Shown here piece by piece: positions 1-8,391 of a DNA stretch of 64,000 nucleotides. The notes under the pieces were generated by a model. The model searched no databases. It was given only the letters and a program-made list of their open reading frames with translations, and was not told where the DNA came from. The stretch is from Thermoplasmata archaeon (GTDB lineage: Archaea > Thermoplasmatota > Thermoplasmata > Lutacidiplasmatales > UBA184). Each line of letters begins with the position of its first letter. Position 1 is the stretch's first letter. The stretch spans positions 124,001 through 188,000 of the forward strand of contig DATKQS010000009.1 of the NCBI GenBank assembly GCA_035532555.1, written 5' to 3'. Both the position numbers and the translations under genes were made by a program.

Positions 1-1311
1 GACGTACGCCGCGTTCGTGACCAGTTCGCCGGTGTCGGAGTCAAGACCGACGACCTCGGTGATCGCGTGCACCCGCCGGGCGTGGTCCTCACCGAGCTGG
101 ATCTGCCGCTGGAGGACCACGAAGCCGAGCGCGCTGAACAGCGCCCGGGGCAGCGAGATCGGAGGATTCTCCATCCGGTGGACCATCGCCTCCACGTCCT
201 CGGCGTGGAAGGTGGTCAGGCAGGTCTTCCCCGTGGCCATCGCTTGGAAGACGATGTACGCCTCGGGCCCGCGCACCTCGCCGACCGTAAGGTACTGGGG
301 GCGCTGGCGCAGCGCGGTCGACAACAGGTCGAACATGTCGACCTCCCCCGGGGACTTTCCCGTGGTCGGGTTCGTACGGCCGACGCCGGAGCGCGTGACG
401 AGCGCGACCCAGTTCTCGTGGGGCAGGTTGATCTCGCGCGTATCCTCGATCGAAACGATCTTCATATCGGGAGGCACGAACGACAGGAGCGCGTTCAGGG
501 TCGTCGTCTTGCCGCTGGCCGTCCCGCCACAGATCATCCCCGATCGGCCGCTCTCGACCGCGAGCCAGAGGTACGCCATCGGCTCCGCCCCCAGGGTCCC
601 GAGGCCGATCAGATCGACTGGGGTGAGCGGCCGTTCGCGGAACCGGCGGATCGTGAACGAGCTCCCGCGGGAGGTCACGAAGGTGCCCAAGGTTGCGTAC
701 AGGCGGGCGCCCTCGGGAAGGGCCGCCTCGAGCATGGGAGAGGCAGCGGAGAGGTGTCGCCCCGAGCGCTGGGCGAGCCAGACGACGAACCGGTCGAGCT
801 TGAGCGCCGTCGGGAAGCGAATGGTCGTACGGATCGATCCGTGGGCGCGGTGGTGCACGTAGATCGGGATCCCGGCGCCATCGCACGAGATGTCCTCCAC
901 GGCGGGATCGTTCATGGGCACGTCGATCGGTCCGTATCCCAGGGTGTCCCGCTCGAGGTAGTACGCAAGTCGCGCACCCGCCTCCGCGGAAAGTGCCGGG
1001 GCCACCGACCGGATGCAGGCGAGAGCCAGGGGGCGGAAGACCCGTCGTCGGGCTTCGGGATGCGGATCGACCCCGGTCGGGAGCTCGTCGATGAGCCGAT
1101 CGAGTACGCTGCGGAGGGTGGCGGCCTCGGTCTCGGAGAGGACCGGTTCGACCACCTCGTACTCATATTCCTCGGTGGCCGCGCGGTAGGTCACTCTCGC
1201 CTCTCCCCACTCGGGTCCGGACGCGAGATGCGCCTGGGGAGTCTCTTGCCCGCTCGGGGGCGCGCGCCCGGTCGCTTCCGACCCCTTCGATGGCGGTTCG
1301 ATGAGGCTCAT
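1..1311 (-). CDS. Type II/IV secretion-type ATPase (archaeal pilus, TadA/FlaI-like), 3' end outside window
   Basis: Hexameric pilus-assembly motor ATPase. The frame is open from ATG 1311 to base 1, so at least 437 residues are present and the C-terminus is missing. Walker A reads GGTASGKTTT, followed by an Asp-box-like SIEDTREINLPHENW. The Walker B-like segment is LTVGEVRGPEAY and a His box lies near TTFHAEDVEAMVHRMENPP. The start is one base after the TAG of the upstream platform gene. It is the second ATPase of the same operon and resembles the one at 3213-4769 in every core motif, so the locus carries two diverged motors. Which motor extends and which retracts cannot be told from sequence. 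Confidence 0.9.
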   Translation of the reverse strand, partial: MSLIEPPSKGSEATGRAPPSGQETPQAHLASGPEWGEARVTYRAATEEYEYEVVEPVLSETEAATLRSVLDRLIDELPTGVDPHPEARRRVFRPLALACIRSVAPALSAEAGARLAYYLERDTLGYGPIDVPMNDPAVEDISCDGAGIPIYVHHRAHGSIRTTIRFPTALKLDRFVVWLAQRSGRHLSAASPMLEAALPEGARLYATLGTFVTSRGSSFTIRRFRERPLTPVDLIGLGTLGAEPMAYLWLAVESGRSGMICGGTASGKTTTLNALLSFVPPDMKIVSIEDTREINLPHENWVALVTRSGVGRTNPTTGKSPGEVDMFDLLSTALRQRPQYLTVGEVRGPEAYIVFQAMATGKTCLTTFHAEDVEAMVHRMENPPISLPRALFSALGFVVLQRQIQLGEDHARRVHAITEVVGLDSDTGELVTNAAYV

Positions 1312-1312
1312 G

Positions 1313-2281
1313 CTAGCTCGTCCCGCCTACGATCGGGACGATGAATCGCATCACGGTCCATCCGATCGCGAGAAGGATCGTCACGTTGAGGAATCCATCC
1401 ACGAGGCGCCCACGGTACAGGATCCCGGCGACCATCCCATCTCCCACCGCATGAACGATGACCGCGACGAGCAAGGCGAGCGAGAGGGTCGCGACCAACG
1501 GGGCGGTAATCCCCAGCCCGCTGTACACGGCCCCGAAGGCCCCCGGGTTGGCCGTCAGCATCTGCGGCAGGAACACCGCCGCGAGCACGTAGATCGTGAC
1601 GAGGAAGACACCGAATGCGAGGTAGACGACCGCCACGTATGTGAGCATCGACGCTCGGCGACGCTCGACGGCGAGCTGCTCGGTCCGGGTGTCGTGCGCG
1701 ACGCGCGTGAGCACGTCCCCATAGTTCCCGCCGGCCGCGTGGGCGCGGATCAGGATCGCGACAGCCTTGCGGACGATCGGCGTCGGGACCCGGTGCGCGA
1801 AGCGCTCAAGCGCGGTCGAGACCGGGACCCCCCATTCGATCTGGGCCGCCATCTTCCGGATCTCGGGGGTGAGGGGACCGTAGCGACCGGCAGCGGCGAC
1901 GGTGATCGCCTCGGGCAAGGTCCGGCCGAAGCGTCCGGACTCCGCCACGTCCCGCAGGAAATCCGGGAGGCGACTCTCGAGCCCTTCGACACGATGGAAG
2001 CGAATCGCGCTCGCAACGCCGTACGGGCCGAGGAGCGCAAGGAGGCCCAAGACGAAGAAGTCCACGACGGGGTTCCACCGGAGCCCCTCCCCCGGACGCA
2101 GCTGGATCGAAAGGATCCCGGCCGCATTGAAGATCGCTACAATCCACATCCCCAAGGCGACCGTGGCGCCGATGTACAGGATGTGCCGATCCCGCACCGC
2201 CTCCTCGGCCACAACGTACGGCGTCCCGGAACGGAGCGCACGGCGTCCCGTCCAGGCGAACGGGGCGTCCTCGGCGCTCAC
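1313..2281 (-). CDS. Pilus platform protein, T2SF/TadC-like
   Basis: Polytopic inner-membrane platform protein that should anchor the pilus motor. It has 322 residues and begins at GTG 2281, overlapping the TGA of the preceding platform gene (GTGA). N-terminal hydrophobic segments (around ILYIGATVALGMWIVAIF and FFVLGLLALLGPYGVASAI) are followed by a cytoplasmic T2SSF-like helical domain with ESRLPDFLRDVAESGRFGRT, then two or three more membrane segments at the C-terminus. The single T2SSF unit matches TadB/TadC-type split platforms rather than the longer FlaJ. It lies between a second platform gene and a second ATPase. Confidence 0.85.
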   Translation of the reverse strand: MSAEDAPFAWTGRRALRSGTPYVVAEEAVRDRHILYIGATVALGMWIVAIFNAAGILSIQLRPGEGLRWNPVVDFFVLGLLALLGPYGVASAIRFHRVEGLESRLPDFLRDVAESGRFGRTLPEAITVAAAGRYGPLTPEIRKMAAQIEWGVPVSTALERFAHRVPTPIVRKAVAILIRAHAAGGNYGDVLTRVAHDTRTEQLAVERRRASMLTYVAVVYLAFGVFLVTIYVLAAVFLPQMLTANPGAFGAVYSGLGITAPLVATLSLALLVAVIVHAVGDGMVAGILYRGRLVDGFLNVTILLAIGWTVMRFIVPIVGGTS

Positions 2282-3216
2282 AGTCGCTCCGAGAGGGCGT
2301 GGGAGATCACTCCGAAGGCGAGCTGGGTGGCCGGGATCAGACCGAGCACGGTCGCCCAGAGGATCAGGATCAGCGCGGGGTTCGTCCCGTCGACCATCGA
2401 GAAGACGGCGAGGATTACGATCAGGAACAGCGGGAACGCCACGGCTACGGTCACGAACGCCTCGGCGAAGATCCCCATGCGCTCGAGCCCCTGCTGGCTC
2501 GAGATCGCTCCTTCCCGCTCGTACTGTTCGGACTTGTTCAGGAAGTACGGCTTGAGATCGCCGCCGCTCTCGGCCGTGGCCACGACCCCCTGGAGGAACT
2601 CCTGGAACCGGCGGGAGGGGCTGCGACGCGCGGCGCGGTGCAGGGCCGTGAGGATGTCGGTCCCCAGAAGATCGGTGTCCCGCGCGATCCAGGTCGCCTC
2701 CTCCGCGACCTCTCCGTAGAGCGGCTGCTCTGCGAGCTCGCGGAAGATCTCATCGACGCGGACGTCGGCGCAGCTCATCGCGCTGACGAAGTTCACCGCG
2801 GAGGAGAGCTGACGGTCGATCGCTTGCCCCCGCTGCCGGGCGCGGCTCGCCGGTTCGAAGGAGAGGGCGAGATACGTGAGCGCGGTGCCGGCGAAAGCGA
2901 CGAGGGCGCCGAGGACGATCGCCAGCGAGACCGGCTCGCCGACGGAGAGCCGCCAGAACAGGATCCCGCCGAGGGCGATGCTCGCAGCGGCCCCGACGAG
3001 CGTCCCGGCGACTACGAGAGCGAGATGCTCCGGGGCCGTCCGCCCGATGTGAGCTTGCAGAAGCTTCTGATCCAGCGCCTCATTCGGCGGCGCGCGGGCG
3101 GCACGACGGCCGAAGACCTTCCAGGCCCAGCGTTCGAACGCGGTGAGCCGTGGCCGTTCGCGCCCTCGAGCCGACGCGATCGGCTCGATCGTCGGATCGG
3201 CGATGGCCGGGGTCAC
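2278..3216 (-). CDS. Pilus platform protein, T2SF/TadB-like
   Basis: First of two split platform proteins, 312 residues from GTG 3216. This start overlaps the TGA of the upstream ATPase (GTGA) and has a GGAGGGG ribosome-binding site just upstream. A longer open frame exists upstream but lies inside the ATPase gene and looks non-coding. Hydrophobic segments flank a cytoplasmic domain containing SAVNFVSAMSCADVRVDEIF, and a C-terminal pair reads AFVTVAVAFPLFLIVILAVF and ALILILWATVLGLIP. Translational coupling to both neighbours implies one complex. Confidence 0.85.
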   Translation of the reverse strand: MTPAIADPTIEPIASARGRERPRLTAFERWAWKVFGRRAARAPPNEALDQKLLQAHIGRTAPEHLALVVAGTLVGAAASIALGGILFWRLSVGEPVSLAIVLGALVAFAGTALTYLALSFEPASRARQRGQAIDRQLSSAVNFVSAMSCADVRVDEIFRELAEQPLYGEVAEEATWIARDTDLLGTDILTALHRAARRSPSRRFQEFLQGVVATAESGGDLKPYFLNKSEQYEREGAISSQQGLERMGIFAEAFVTVAVAFPLFLIVILAVFSMVDGTNPALILILWATVLGLIPATQLAFGVISHALSERL

Positions 3217-4769
3217 GGTCGCTCCCCTCCGGGCGAGGCGCGCTCGATGCGCTCGAGAAGGGCGCTGGGGTCCCGGTAGTATTCCGCGATCGGGTGCCAG
3301 AGTTCTCGGTAGTCGGTGATCCGTTGCCCGACGAGGTAGCGGATCACCCGGACCCGTCGCTCGAACTCGGCATGCATCTCCTCCATGGAGCGGTGCGTTG
3401 CGACCGCCACTCGATCGAGCAGGTAGGAGTGGCCCTGGAAGTGGAACGAATCCGTCGCCGGGTCCCATTCGTAGACAGGGTTGGTGACGAGCTCGTTGGT
3501 CTCGGGTTCGAGGCGGACGATCTCGACGATCTGGAGGAGCCGACGCACGGTCCCGCGACTCGTCTGGACCTGGGCCTCGACCGCGACCTGCCGCAACGAG
3601 GACAGGAGCACGCGCGGGACGTGGATGGGGGGATTCTCGAGCCGTGCGACCATGGAGCGCACGCTGTCGGCGTGCATCGTGGCGTACGTGGCGTGCCCGG
3701 TCGCCATCGCCTGGAACATCGCGTAGGCCTCGCGACCGCGCACCTCGCCGACCAGGATGTGGCTCGGACGCTGGCGCAGCGCCGCCCGGACGAGATCGAA
3801 CATGTCGATCTCCCCGAGGCTCTTGCCGTCGGGCCCGCGGTCCCCGATCCCGTCGCGGGTCGCCGTCGCGACCCAGTTCTCGTGCGGGAGATGGAGCTCG
3901 CGCACGTCCTCGATCGAGACAATCTTCGCGGAGGGAGCGATGAACACGGCGATCGCGTTGAGCGTGCTGGTCTTCCCGGCGCCGGGCCCTCCGCAGACGA
4001 TCAGCGACTCGCCATGCTCAGCGCCGAGCCACAGGTAGGCGAGCATCTCCTCGTTCGCGGTGCCCGAGAGGACGAGGTCGACCGGGGTGAACGGTCGGTC
4101 GCGGAACCGGCGGATCGTGAAGCTCGCTCCGCGGCTCGTCACCTCCCGGCCGTACGTCGCCTGGACGCGGTGGCCCTCGGGGGTGGTCCCATCGAGGATC
4201 GGCCGCGCGACGCTGAGCGATCGCCCGCACCGCTGTCCGAGCAGGAGAACGAAGGAGTCGAGCGCGCGTTCCTCGGGAAAGCGAACGTTCGTGGGGATCG
4301 ATTCGTAGCGCGCGTGGAAGACGTAGAGGGGGACACCGACGCCGTCGCAGGAGATGTCCTCGACCTCGGGATCGCGCATCATCGCGTCGATCGGCCCGTA
4401 CCCGAGGGCATCGCGCACGAGGTCATGGACGATCCGTCCCCGAGCGTCGCGCTCGAGCGTGCGGTGGTGGGAGTCGAGATACTCCTCGGCGATCCACCGT
4501 ACGCGCTCGACCCGCTCGCGCGGTGGCCGAGGGCGGTGCTCACCGGGGAGGATGTGGGGAAGCGCCGCGCGCAGTTCCTCGGCGACGTGCCGTTCCTCCG
4601 AGGAGAGCGCCGCCTCGAGCACCTCGTATCGGGGGGTCTCGGTCGCCCGGTCGAGCAGCACCCGGACGGCACTGTAGGGTGGATCGATCGCTGTCCGTTG
4701 CAGCTCTCGTTCGCCGGCGGAGGAATCGAGGGCGGACGGCACCAGGATCGTTCGACCCGCTCCGCTCAT
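3213..4769 (-). CDS. Type II/IV secretion-type ATPase (archaeal pilus, TadA/FlaI-like)
   Basis: Pilus motor ATPase, 518 residues from ATG 4769. This start lies 8 bases after the pilin stop and is preceded by GGGGAAGCG. The Walker A is GGPGAGKTST, followed by SIEDVRELHLPHENW, the Walker B-like ILVGEVRGREAY, and a His-box region ATYATMHADSVRSMVARLEN. The N-terminal third is the usual variable domain leading to DPEVEDISCDGVGVPLYVFH, a signature shared with archaeal FlaI/GspE. A longer frame to 4874 would run into the pilin gene and is rejected. Confidence 0.92.
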   Translation of the reverse strand: MSGAGRTILVPSALDSSAGERELQRTAIDPPYSAVRVLLDRATETPRYEVLEAALSSEERHVAEELRAALPHILPGEHRPRPPRERVERVRWIAEEYLDSHHRTLERDARGRIVHDLVRDALGYGPIDAMMRDPEVEDISCDGVGVPLYVFHARYESIPTNVRFPEERALDSFVLLLGQRCGRSLSVARPILDGTTPEGHRVQATYGREVTSRGASFTIRRFRDRPFTPVDLVLSGTANEEMLAYLWLGAEHGESLIVCGGPGAGKTSTLNAIAVFIAPSAKIVSIEDVRELHLPHENWVATATRDGIGDRGPDGKSLGEIDMFDLVRAALRQRPSHILVGEVRGREAYAMFQAMATGHATYATMHADSVRSMVARLENPPIHVPRVLLSSLRQVAVEAQVQTSRGTVRRLLQIVEIVRLEPETNELVTNPVYEWDPATDSFHFQGHSYLLDRVAVATHRSMEEMHAEFERRVRVIRYLVGQRITDYRELWHPIAEYYRDPSALLERIERASPGGERP

Positions 4770-4777
4770 CGCTTCCC

Positions 4778-5713
4778 CTATGCGGATCCGGAGCCGACTG
4801 CGATGTCGATCTCGGCGAGATAGAGCGTGCAGAAGCTTACGGAGGTGAGGGTCAGGAGCACCGTTCCGGCGCAACCGGCCGTGGGGCCGCTCAAGGTGTA
4901 GCCGCCGGGGGCGATTCCCGAGACGGAGAGCGCGTTCGCGAGGTAGGCCTCCCAGGCGCAGGCGTAGACCGAACCGATGCGCAGGGTCACCCCGAAGGAC
5001 CCGGCCGACCCGTTGGCCCCGAAGAGGCCCTGGGTCGTGATCACCGAGCGGGCGAGAAGGGTGCTGGTCACGGGCTGGGTACCCGGGGCGCTGGTGCTCC
5101 GCTGGGCCCCGACCGTGTTGAGGAGGACGAGGGCGAGGGAGGTGTTCCCGGGCACGTGGCGGAGCGAGAACAGCGGAGAGAAGGCGATCGTGGGGCCGGC
5201 TCCGCTCGGGACCCGGATGACGGCGTCGTTCTGGAAGGCGAGCGTCTCGGGGCTCGCATAGCGGTTCGGGAGGTTCATCGTGAGGGTCCCGGTCGACACG
5301 TTCTGCACGTACGAGACCGAGCCCGCGCCGGCCGAGATTGTCAGATTCGCGTAGGAGGTGCCACCGCCTCCCGTGAAGACGAGCGATCCCTGGGTCGGGC
5401 TCGCCAGGACGGGGACCCCCGAGCTGCTCAGCGAGAACGGGACGGAATAGACGGGGGAGGCCCCGAGGGAGTACTGGAGATCGACATCGGCCTTGAACGA
5501 GGCCATCGACATTTCGCCGCTGTTGATCCAGGAGGTCTCGTTCTGCCCCATCCAGACGGGGATCGTCTGGGTCAGGAACACTCCGAAGATCGTGAAGAAG
5601 ATCACGACCACGAGCAACGCCCCGATCACCGTCGCCACGCCGCGCCGGGACCGGCGCAGGTGGCGAAACCGGCGATACCGACGTCTCTCGCGTGCGAGGT
5701 TGCTGCCCCCCAT
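4778..5713 (-). CDS. Archaeal type IV pilin-like protein
   Basis: Likely major or minor subunit of the pilus encoded downstream. It has 311 residues. A basic leader ends in RRSRRG and is followed directly by the hydrophobic stretch VATVIGALLVVVIFFTIFGV, the class III (prepilin) signal arrangement in which the peptidase would cut next to the arginine-glycine. The remaining ~250 residues are Ser/Thr/Gly-rich, beta-type, extracellular, with sequons such as NVS and NGS and three cysteines near the C-terminus. It is first in the operon. No prepilin peptidase gene is visible in the window. Confidence 0.82.
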   Translation of the reverse strand: MGGSNLARERRRYRRFRHLRRSRRGVATVIGALLVVVIFFTIFGVFLTQTIPVWMGQNETSWINSGEMSMASFKADVDLQYSLGASPVYSVPFSLSSSGVPVLASPTQGSLVFTGGGGTSYANLTISAGAGSVSYVQNVSTGTLTMNLPNRYASPETLAFQNDAVIRVPSGAGPTIAFSPLFSLRHVPGNTSLALVLLNTVGAQRSTSAPGTQPVTSTLLARSVITTQGLFGANGSAGSFGVTLRIGSVYACAWEAYLANALSVSGIAPGGYTLSGPTAGCAGTVLLTLTSVSFCTLYLAEIDIAVGSGSA

Positions 5714-5768
5714 GGGGGTGGCCCGGCTCGGACCCTCCGTCCTAGCAAGCGAATCGACCCGATGCCGG

Positions 5769-5777
5769 TTATAAATA
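5769..5777. promoter_or_regulatory. TATA box between divergent genes
   Basis: TTATAAATA lies in the gap between the pilus operon and the ACT-domain gene. Its reverse complement reads TATTTATAA and sits about 55 bp ahead of the pilin ATG, so the pilus mRNA would have a short leader. It may serve the plus-strand gene as well. Confidence 0.5.
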
Positions 5778-5856
5778 CGTAAGGCGGGAGTGGAAGCGCG
5801 ATTCTGGCCCCAGCGCTAGATTTTTCTTGCCTGCGGGCCTATCCGAACCGTTTCAG

Positions 5857-6345
5857 ATGCCGGTTCAGGAGATCTCGCTCACGCTGCCGAACCGGCCCGG
5901 TGCCCTCGCTGGGGTTGCCCGCGTCCTCGCGAAGGAGCGCATCAATCTCGCGGCGATCAGCGTCGACTCCACCCCCAGTCGCGGCCGGGTCCGTCTCATC
6001 GTCAGCGACCCGGAGCGAGCCTATCGGCTCCTCTCGGAGGCCGAGTACGAGGTCGAGCTCCGCGAGATGCTCGTGATCCGCCTCGAGGACCGGGCGGGAG
6101 TGTTTCTCAAGGTCTTGGAGATCCTCGCGCAGGAGAAGATCAACATCCAGAACGTAGCGATCCTCCTCGCGCGCGACAACGGTCGCGCACTGGTCGCGCT
6201 CTCGGCGACCGACCTCGGACGGGCGCGCAAAGTTCTCCAGCAGGCGGGCGTGATCTCCCCGTATGCCGAGCAGCTGGTCAGCAACGCCGACCTGGTCGCC
6301 GCGGTACCCACGATCCCCACGGAATCGGTCGGGTTCCTCATGTGA
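5857..6345 (+). CDS. Tandem ACT-domain protein
   Basis: Small-molecule-binding regulatory protein of 162 residues made of two ACT domains. The first begins MPVQEISLTLPNRPGALAGV and the second begins LVIRLEDRAGVFLKVLEILA. Each has the canonical beta-alpha-beta start with a Pro/Ala-Gly turn that binds amino acids. No catalytic domain is present, so it is a stand-alone sensor (COG4747-like). ATG 5857 is chosen over an in-frame TTG at 5827 because it begins at the conserved domain edge. The ligand is unknown. Confidence 0.8.
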   Translation: MPVQEISLTLPNRPGALAGVARVLAKERINLAAISVDSTPSRGRVRLIVSDPERAYRLLSEAEYEVELREMLVIRLEDRAGVFLKVLEILAQEKINIQNVAILLARDNGRALVALSATDLGRARKVLQQAGVISPYAEQLVSNADLVAAVPTIPTESVGFLM

Positions 6346-6396
6346 GGACCCTTCCCGCGCAAGCCTCTTGTGCGGGCGCTCTTCCTCGACCGTAGC

Positions 6397-6468
6397 GCGG
6401 TTGTGGTCTAGTGGTTAGGACGGTAGCTTCCCAAGCTACCTACTCGGGTTCAAATCCCGACAACCGCA
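6397..6468 (+). tRNA. tRNA-Gly (anticodon CCC)
   Basis: The 72-nt cloverleaf has acceptor GCGGTTG paired with CAACCGC, anticodon stem GTAGC/GCTAC around loop TTCCCAA, and T loop TTCAAAT closed by CGGG/CCCG. The discriminator is A and no CCA is encoded. No intron. Confidence 0.95.
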
Positions 6469-6554
6469 TCCCACCCCGGATCGAACGACCTTCCGGTCCC
6501 TCCGGCGAGCGCCCCCTGGAGGGCGCATAGGGTTTGGAGGTCAGTAGGTGGAGA

Positions 6555-6904
6555 TCACAACCAGAACTCCTTGCCGTCACGGAACATCGCGACCCGGCCC
6601 CAAGGAAACTTCTCGGGCGGCTGGGGCAATTCGAAGAGCTTCTTCTACCTCCGGCCATGGACGGACAGGGTCGGCTCATTCGGGACGAGCAGGATGCCCG
6701 AGTTTCCGAGCTCCGACTTCTTCAGCTTGCGTCCGGGCCCCCTCGCAGAGGTGGAGCTAGAGCCTCCCTCGGGGCATCGGTCGTGGTCATCCAGTGCTCC
6801 TTGTCCTCATCCCGGACCCGGAACCCGAGCTTCCCGACGGACCACTTCGCGGCCTTCTTTCGGTCCCGGGCTGCGAGCGACACTGACGTCCGCACGAGCG
6901 CCAT
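6555..6904 (-). pseudogene. Decayed VOC (glyoxalase/bleomycin-resistance) family gene
   Basis: From ATG 6904 the frame reads MALVRTSVSLAARDRKKAAKW, then SVGKLGFRVRDEDKEHW, a typical first half of a VOC-fold protein, but it stops at 6722. The second half continues in another frame: KLKKSELGNSGILLV, then an in-frame stop, then KKLFELPQPPEKFPWGRVAM and FRDGKEFWL, ending at the TGA at 6555. Thus one frameshift and one nonsense codon separate recognisable halves. It accounts for most of the gap between the two tRNA genes; the rest of 6469-7006 shows nothing recognisable. The metal-ligand pattern is too damaged to guess a substrate. Confidence 0.7.
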
Positions 6905-7006
6905 GCATCCCCTTGGATCGGAGCCGATCCCGAGGAGCTTCGCCGTTCGCCACCGGTCGAAGGGCCCACCGGGCGCGCCCTCCGAGAACCGCACGGGTTC
7001 CCGGAG

Positions 7007-7113
7007 TCCCGGCTGCCTGACTCGAACAGGCGACCTGAGGATGTCCACGGGGGCCGCCGGAATACCGGCAGTCTCACCTACAGTCCCCCGCTCTACCACT
7101 GAGCTAAGCCGGG
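7007..7113 (-). tRNA. tRNA-Tyr (anticodon GTA) with a 35-nt intron
   Basis: On the minus strand the acceptor CCCGGCT pairs with AGCCGGG and the discriminator is A. The D arm is GCTC/GAGC around AGTGGTA. The anticodon stem is GGGGA with TCCTC (one G-T pair) and the loop is C-T-GTA-G-A. The T arm is GCCTG/CAGGC around TTCGAGT. The intron occupies 7043-7077, directly after the base 3' of the anticodon (position 37/38), the canonical archaeal site. The spliced tRNA is 72 nt. A TATA box lies about 26 bp upstream at 7139-7146. Confidence 0.92.
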
Positions 7114-7138
7114 ACGGGAACGACGAGCGGGGGTCGGC

Positions 7139-7146
7139 CTATAAAA
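7139..7146. promoter_or_regulatory. TATA box for tRNA-Tyr and possibly the histidine phosphatase
   Basis: CTATAAAA is 26 bp upstream of the tRNA-Tyr 5' end on the minus strand and 33-40 bp upstream of ATG 7179 on the plus strand. It may work in both directions. Confidence 0.55.
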
Positions 7147-7178
7147 CTTGGCGTGCTGCCGCGTTCGAGGCGAGCGGA

Positions 7179-7718
7179 ATGCGGATGCTCGAGCATCGAC
7201 GCCACGGCCAGCGTCTCCCGGGAGGGACGCATCTGAGCGCCGAGGGGGTCCGGAAGGCCCGCATCGTCGGCAATTCGATCGGGCCGTTCTACCGGGTCGT
7301 CACGTCGCCTCGGCCGCGCGCGATCGAGACCGCGGTAGCGATGGGCTTCGCGGTCGACTATGAGATCCCCGAGCTCGCCCGCTTCCCGGAGGACCTCGAA
7401 CCGACCGCGGGGGCCACCGCGGGCGAACAGATCCCCTTCGATGCCTGGGCCCGGGAGATCAAGCACAATCCCCGCCTGAAGGAGTACGCCGAGACGCAGG
7501 CATTCCTTTGGCGCTCGGCGTTGGACGACGTGCCCGATGGCGGGCACGTCCTCATGATCTCCCACGGCGGGATCATCGAAGTGGGCGCCCTCGGCGCCGA
7601 CTTCGAAGGGGCACGCGGTCTGGGAGATGGGTTGCACTACCTCGAAGGCGTCCGCCTCGAGTGGACCGGCACGAAATGGGGCCGGATCGAGCGCGTGCGG
7701 AGCGACGACGGGCCTTAG
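7179..7718 (+). CDS. Histidine phosphatase (phosphoglycerate-mutase-like) family protein
   Basis: Probable phosphomonoesterase of 179 residues. The catalytic RHG motif is at residues 8-10 (EHRRHGQ). A second conserved arginine follows in TSPRPRAIETA and the C-terminal catalytic histidine is in LMISHGGIIE. This is the branch-1 phosphatase fold without mutase-specific insertions. ATG 7179 places the motif at the normal distance from the N-terminus; the open frame upstream runs through the tRNA and is not coding. The substrate is unknown. Confidence 0.85.
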   Translation: MRMLEHRRHGQRLPGGTHLSAEGVRKARIVGNSIGPFYRVVTSPRPRAIETAVAMGFAVDYEIPELARFPEDLEPTAGATAGEQIPFDAWAREIKHNPRLKEYAETQAFLWRSALDDVPDGGHVLMISHGGIIEVGALGADFEGARGLGDGLHYLEGVRLEWTGTKWGRIERVRSDDGP

Positions 7719-8356
7719 CGGAGGGCCGCGTGCAGTCGCGCGGCGACCTCCGCCGGCGTCCCCGCTGCGTCGATGGGTCGTAGGCGTCCCCGCCGTCGGT
7801 AGAAATCGAGCAGAGGGGCGGTCTGCTCCGTGTACACTTTCAGCCGGACGGCCACGGCTTCCGGCCGATCATCGGGCCGCTGAATGAGCTCCGTGCCGTC
7901 CCGATCGCATCGTCCCGCGACTCGCGGGGGTTGGGTCTCGAGATTGTACACGGTGGTGCACTTCGGACAGATCCGACGTTGGCTGAGCCGGGCGACGAGG
8001 ACATGGGACGGGATCTCGAAGGAAACGACGATCTCGCTGGGGGCGATCCCTTCGAGAGCCTCGGCTTGAGGGATGGTACGGGGGAACCCATCGAGGAGAT
8101 AGCCGGAACGCGCATCGGGTGCGGCGAGCCGCTCGGCCAGCATCTTCAGCACGAGGGCATCGGGGACGAGGCGGCCGGCGTCCATGAAGCCGCGCGCCTC
8201 CCTCCCGAGCACGGTTCCCGCGGCGACCGCCGCTCGCAGGATGTCGCCGGTGGATAGGTGGGGGATCCCGAGCTCCTTCGCGAGCGCGGCCGCCTGCGTG
8301 CCCTTGCCCGCCCCTGGGGGCCCCAGGAACACGATACGGTGCACGCCCGCGTCCAT
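7715..8356 (-). CDS. adk: Adenylate kinase
   Basis: Interconverts ATP+AMP and 2 ADP. It has 213 residues from ATG 8356. The P-loop is GPPGAGKGTQ at residues 12-21, followed by the AMP-binding LSTGDILRA and the GFPRTIPQAE segment. The lid carries CPKC plus a later Cys-Asp pair (GRCDRDG), i.e. a Zn-type lid. The size matches long-type AK. It overlaps the histidine phosphatase tail-to-tail by 4 bp and lies 35 bp after the UMP kinase gene, giving a nucleotide-kinase pair. Confidence 0.93.
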   Translation of the reverse strand: MDAGVHRIVFLGPPGAGKGTQAAALAKELGIPHLSTGDILRAAVAAGTVLGREARGFMDAGRLVPDALVLKMLAERLAAPDARSGYLLDGFPRTIPQAEALEGIAPSEIVVSFEIPSHVLVARLSQRRICPKCTTVYNLETQPPRVAGRCDRDGTELIQRPDDRPEAVAVRLKVYTEQTAPLLDFYRRRGRLRPIDAAGTPAEVAARLHAALR

Positions 8357-8391
8357 CGGCTCTCGGCTAAATGCGTTGTGGCCGGGGGAGA

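Noticed and set aside
17-1344. Long plus-strand open frames opposite the first ATPase
   Set aside because: Arg/Gly-rich shadow frames of a clearly conserved minus-strand gene; caused by high GC.
1301-3279. Plus-strand frames of 472 and 326 codons opposite the platform genes
   Set aside because: No recognisable motifs, highly charged composition, fully antisense to conserved genes.
6571-7020. Plus-strand frame of 149 codons over the VOC pseudogene
   Set aside because: Antisense to a recognisable VOC sequence and low-complexity.
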